Part shown: in pieces, positions 61,147 through 64,000 of the stretch
How the letters are laid out: each line of letters starts with the position of its first letter
Numbering within the stretch: the first letter of the stretch is position 1
Assembly: GCA_963977675.1 (NCBI GenBank)
Contig: CAXBPY010000003.1
Coordinates: 13,029-77,028 of the forward strand
Direction of reading: 5' to 3'
Origin: CAXBPY01 sp003455275
GTDB lineage: Bacteria; Bacteroidota; Bacteroidia; Chitinophagales; UBA10324
Length of the DNA stretch: 64,000 nt
Made by a program: the position numbers and the translations under genes
The notes under the pieces: model-generated
Told to the model about the DNA's origin: nothing
Seen by the model: only the letters and a program-made list of their open reading frames with translations
The model's database searches: none

Positions 61147-64000
61147 ATGAATTTTTTGCGGGGAAAATTTTTCCTTCCAACAATTTTATTCCTCCTGATT
61201 TTTTTTCATCCTGAAAAAAATTTTTCCCAGGTTGCTTCAAAACTGATTTTTCACAGATACACTGAAGATGAAGGCTTGCTGAATCAAAATATTATTTGTC
61301 TGCTTCAAGACAGCCGCGGTTTTATTTGGGCTGGTTCTACAGACGGTTTGTTTCGGTTCGATGGGTATCATTTCAAAGTATTCAGGAGCAGCGAATCTGA
61401 TACACAAACGGTTTCTCAAAACTTTATTACATCGCTGGCTGAAGACAGCAACGGAAATATTTGGATTGGCACAAACGGCAACGGATTATGCTGCTACAAT
61501 CAGCTTACAGAGCGTTTTTCGCGATATCAACTGGTTGGAAAAAATAGTTTAGAAAAAAGCGGACAGATAAATTCAATTGCATGCACAGCTGATGGAAAAA
61601 TTTTTGCCACTTGTGACCGGTTCGAAGGAATTTATTATTTCAATAAAAAGCAAAACAAGTTTTCACCTTTATCATTTACCGAATTTCATCAATTGAATTT
61701 TGACACTCAGTCTTCGTTTATTTTTTATGGCCTCACGATTGTTTCAAATAATATAGTGCTTGCCTCGGGCCGCTCAGGTTTGTATAAAATTGATTTAGCT
61801 AAAAAAAATATTTTCAAATACAACTTATACAATCACGATCCGGCATTTGCCGCTGAGGTGCACACACGAACAGCAATTAAAAATATTTTCTCAGGAAATT
61901 ATATGGTCGGCACCTGGGGAAATGGTGTTGAAATTCTTGATACTACTTTAAATACAGTTAAAGATTATTGGTCGCACCCGACTGAAATTGCCCAACTAGG
62001 AAGCTACAATATTGTTGAAGACATGGAAGCCATTTCTGCCGAAGAAATTTTTGTTATTCAAAAGGATTACCCGCTCAGCGTGTTAAACACAAAAACTAAT
62101 TCATTTACTTTTTTTAATCATAATCCGGATAATGAATTCTCAGTTCCGGAGGGCGCATGTCATTGTGTGATGAAGGACCGTGCCGGAATTTATTGGTTCG
62201 GGTTTAGCAGCGGGCTGGCATCATACAATCCGCAATCATCAAGGTTTCATAATTTTTCTTTGAACGACAGCGATGCTTCGGTATATGATATAACCGAATC
62301 AATTTCGGGTGATACAATTTTTTTAGCAACCGTGCTTGGTAGCGGTTTAGAGTTGTATGATAAAAACGGTAATTCAATTGTAAACCTTAAAACAAAACTT
62401 AATGATTACAATCAACAAAATGTTTTTTCATGCATCACTAATTCCAAAGGGAATGTATTTGTAACCAGCAGCACTGCATGGTATGAATTCAATGCCAAAT
62501 CAAAATCGCTTACTGAAAAAATTGATTCGGTAAATAATGGAGCCATCACCGGATTTCGTATTGTGTTTGATGCCGGCGAAAACAAAATTTTACTGCAGCA
62601 TAGCGCGCGCACCGTATCGCTCATAAATACTTTGGATGACAAACTCCTTTTGAAAAAGCGGCTGGCTTATCCATTAGCTGACAGTAACCAGGTTCACCTG
62701 GAAAATATTTACCGCGCGCCCAATGGAAATTTTTGGGGAGTGTATGATTATGCGCTCATCGAATATTCTCCGAAGCTTGATTTCGTAAAAGCTATTCCGA
62801 TTGCTGCGAAAAGCAGAAAGAGAATTGGCGAAGGATTTTTAACAGAACTGGTCTTCAATGCCGAAGGAGATATTTACTTAATCAGCACTGATGGAAATTT
62901 CACTTACCTGAATCTGAAAACCGATTCGGTAAAAAATTATTCATCAGAAAATATTATGGCGCCTGTTCGCTGCTCGGGCCTTGCGCGCACCGCCGATGGA
63001 ATAATCTGGATAAGCAGCGAACGAGGCATTTCTCGTTTTGATCCGGCATCAGAAAAATTTGAATTGTTTGATAAGCGAAATGGTTTGCCTGCCAATCAAA
63101 TTGAATGGATTAAGAGCATGCCTTCCGGCAGAGTTTATTATTTGTTTCAGGGAGGTTGGGGATATTTTCATTCCGAACAGTTGAAACCAGCTTCGAACAA
63201 TGCACCAATTTTCTTCACCTTTTTTAAAATTAATGAAACTGCATTTGATGGAGATGTAAATTCCATGACTGAAATCGTGTCCGGTTATAATCATAATAAT
63301 TTTTCATTCGATTTCAGTTTGCTCGATTTCAAAAATTCTGATCGAAACACTTATGCTTATCAACTCGAAGGATCAAGCGATGATTGGATTACAACTTCCA
63401 CCAGGAATTCAATAAATTTTTCGTCGCTGCCGCCCGGAAATTATCTTTTGAAAATTAAAGCATGGAATGCCGAGAGCGCCGAGAGCACAATGATTCGTGA
63501 ACTGAAAATAATTGTAACACCGCCTTTTTGGCAAACATGGTGGTTCCGTTCGTTTATTGTTTTCTTAGTGGCAGTAGTAGTTTACTTATTGTTTAGGCTG
63601 CGGATTCGAATAGTGAAACGAGAGGAAATTTTAAAAGCCAATTACCAGAAAAAAATTTCGGAGCTCGAAGTAAAAGCGCTACGCGCTCAAATGAATCCTC
63701 ATTTTATTTTCAACTGTCTGAATTCAATCAACAGTTTTATTCTGCGAAATGACAGCGATGTGGCATCAGAATATCTGACAAAATTTTCGCGGCTCATCCG
63801 TTTGGTTCTCGACAACTCGCGGTCAACGCAAATTTCACTGAGCAGCGAACTCGAATGCCTTAAACTTTTTATTGAGATGGAAGAAATGCGTTTTGCAAAC
63901 AAGTTTGAATATTCAATTCATGTGAATGAAAAAGTAAATGCTGAAACCATTAAGGTTCCGCCCTTGATACTTCAACCTTATGTTGAAAATTCAATCTGGC
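61147..64000 (+). CDS. Two-component propeller sensor histidine kinase (partial)
   Basis: The gene runs to the window end, so the product is cut at residue 951. It has a signal peptide (LPTILFLLIFFHPEKNFSQ) and a beta-propeller region of repeats such as LLQDSRGFIWAGSTDGLFRFDG and FIWIGTNG (about 30-700). A YYY domain follows (FKNSDRNTYAYQLEGSSDDWITTS, about 730-790). A single membrane helix (WWFRSFIVFLVAVVVYLLF) leads to a LytS/YehU-type kinase domain (His_kinase). Its phospho-acceptor is His852 in RAQMNPHFIFNCLNSIN. The HATPase domain lies beyond the window. A LytTR response regulator is expected downstream. Confidence 0.93.
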   Translation, partial: MNFLRGKFFLPTILFLLIFFHPEKNFSQVASKLIFHRYTEDEGLLNQNIICLLQDSRGFIWAGSTDGLFRFDGYHFKVFRSSESDTQTVSQNFITSLAEDSNGNIWIGTNGNGLCCYNQLTERFSRYQLVGKNSLEKSGQINSIACTADGKIFATCDRFEGIYYFNKKQNKFSPLSFTEFHQLNFDTQSSFIFYGLTIVSNNIVLASGRSGLYKIDLAKKNIFKYNLYNHDPAFAAEVHTRTAIKNIFSGNYMVGTWGNGVEILDTTLNTVKDYWSHPTEIAQLGSYNIVEDMEAISAEEIFVIQKDYPLSVLNTKTNSFTFFNHNPDNEFSVPEGACHCVMKDRAGIYWFGFSSGLASYNPQSSRFHNFSLNDSDASVYDITESISGDTIFLATVLGSGLELYDKNGNSIVNLKTKLNDYNQQNVFSCITNSKGNVFVTSSTAWYEFNAKSKSLTEKIDSVNNGAITGFRIVFDAGENKILLQHSARTVSLINTLDDKLLLKKRLAYPLADSNQVHLENIYRAPNGNFWGVYDYALIEYSPKLDFVKAIPIAAKSRKRIGEGFLTELVFNAEGDIYLISTDGNFTYLNLKTDSVKNYSSENIMAPVRCSGLARTADGIIWISSERGISRFDPASEKFELFDKRNGLPANQIEWIKSMPSGRVYYLFQGGWGYFHSEQLKPASNNAPIFFTFFKINETAFDGDVNSMTEIVSGYNHNNFSFDFSLLDFKNSDRNTYAYQLEGSSDDWITTSTRNSINFSSLPPGNYLLKIKAWNAESAESTMIRELKIIVTPPFWQTWWFRSFIVFLVAVVVYLLFRLRIRIVKREEILKANYQKKISELEVKALRAQMNPHFIFNCLNSINSFILRNDSDVASEYLTKFSRLIRLVLDNSRSTQISLSSELECLKLFIEMEEMRFANKFEYSIHVNEKVNAETIKVPPLILQPYVENSIW

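Overview
This window looks like chromosomal DNA of a Bacteroidota bacterium, probably a free-living member near Chitinophagales, Saprospirales or Sphingobacteriales. The evidence is AT-rich DNA with dense genes on both strands, recurring TAnnTTTG promoter -7 elements, few Shine-Dalgarno sequences, several secreted proteins ending in the type IX secretion (T9SS type A) sorting domain, many short lipoproteins, and typical phylum genes (LpxD, a YYY-propeller LytS-type histidine kinase, MJ1477/TM1410-like hydrolase, KDSG-type C1 peptidase). I see no insertion sequence, prophage, CRISPR array, rRNA or integration module. The window reads as core genome with a few small accessory islands of secreted proteins.

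Layout. 0-20 kb: yebC, a TrmH/SpoU methyltransferase, mutS with a translationally coupled GNAT gene, rocD, a nucleoside phosphorylase, a tandem universal stress protein, a UPF0316 membrane protein that appears to start with ATT, a TonB-domain protein, bacilliredoxin, lpxD, a topoisomerase IV A subunit, a TMEM175-like channel coupled to a VOC protein, and an SRAP/HMCES homologue. 20-26 kb: a lysine/alanine-dehydrogenase-like enzyme, two tRNA genes (Gly-GCC, Leu-TAA), and two adjacent secreted nucleases (PLD type and DRGH type). 25.5-33 kb: a long colinear array on the plus strand, yajQ - rhomboid - threonine aldolase - SRPBCC - hddA - gmhA - hddC - gmhB - a large helical unknown - DinB. The four central genes are a complete route from sedoheptulose-7-phosphate to an NDP-activated D-glycero-alpha-D-manno-heptose. 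An HldD-type epimerase lies about 6 kb downstream.

33-48 kb: T9SS and lipoprotein genes, an AlkA-type glycosylase, a hotdog thioesterase, a queuosine-precursor transporter, a C1 peptidase, ahcY, and a secreted trypsin-like protease whose two C-terminal beta domains recur in the neighbouring secreted protein. A MacB-type permease, plsY and a cluster of three very short genes with strong terminators follow. 48-64 kb: ychF, plsC, folB, a relic of a TPR gene, a VirK-like protein, a CarH/LitR-like MerR regulator flanked by palindromic putative operators, a DUF4397 T9SS protein, a TMTC-like membrane TPR protein, a frameshifted T9SS gene, an M3 oligopeptidase, a thiolase, and a propeller-type sensor histidine kinase cut by the window end.

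The observations I rate most worth following are the shared, apparently undescribed beta-domain repeat around the secreted protease (41.7-44.0 kb), the CarH-like regulator with its TGTTAAACA palindromes (51.8-52.9 kb), the ATT start of the UPF0316 gene, the TPR pseudogene relic behind folB, the T-loop change in tRNA-Gly, and families of iterated short-word repeats that sit between genes and also inside two coding regions. I did not find one clear-cut, wholly new multi-gene system.
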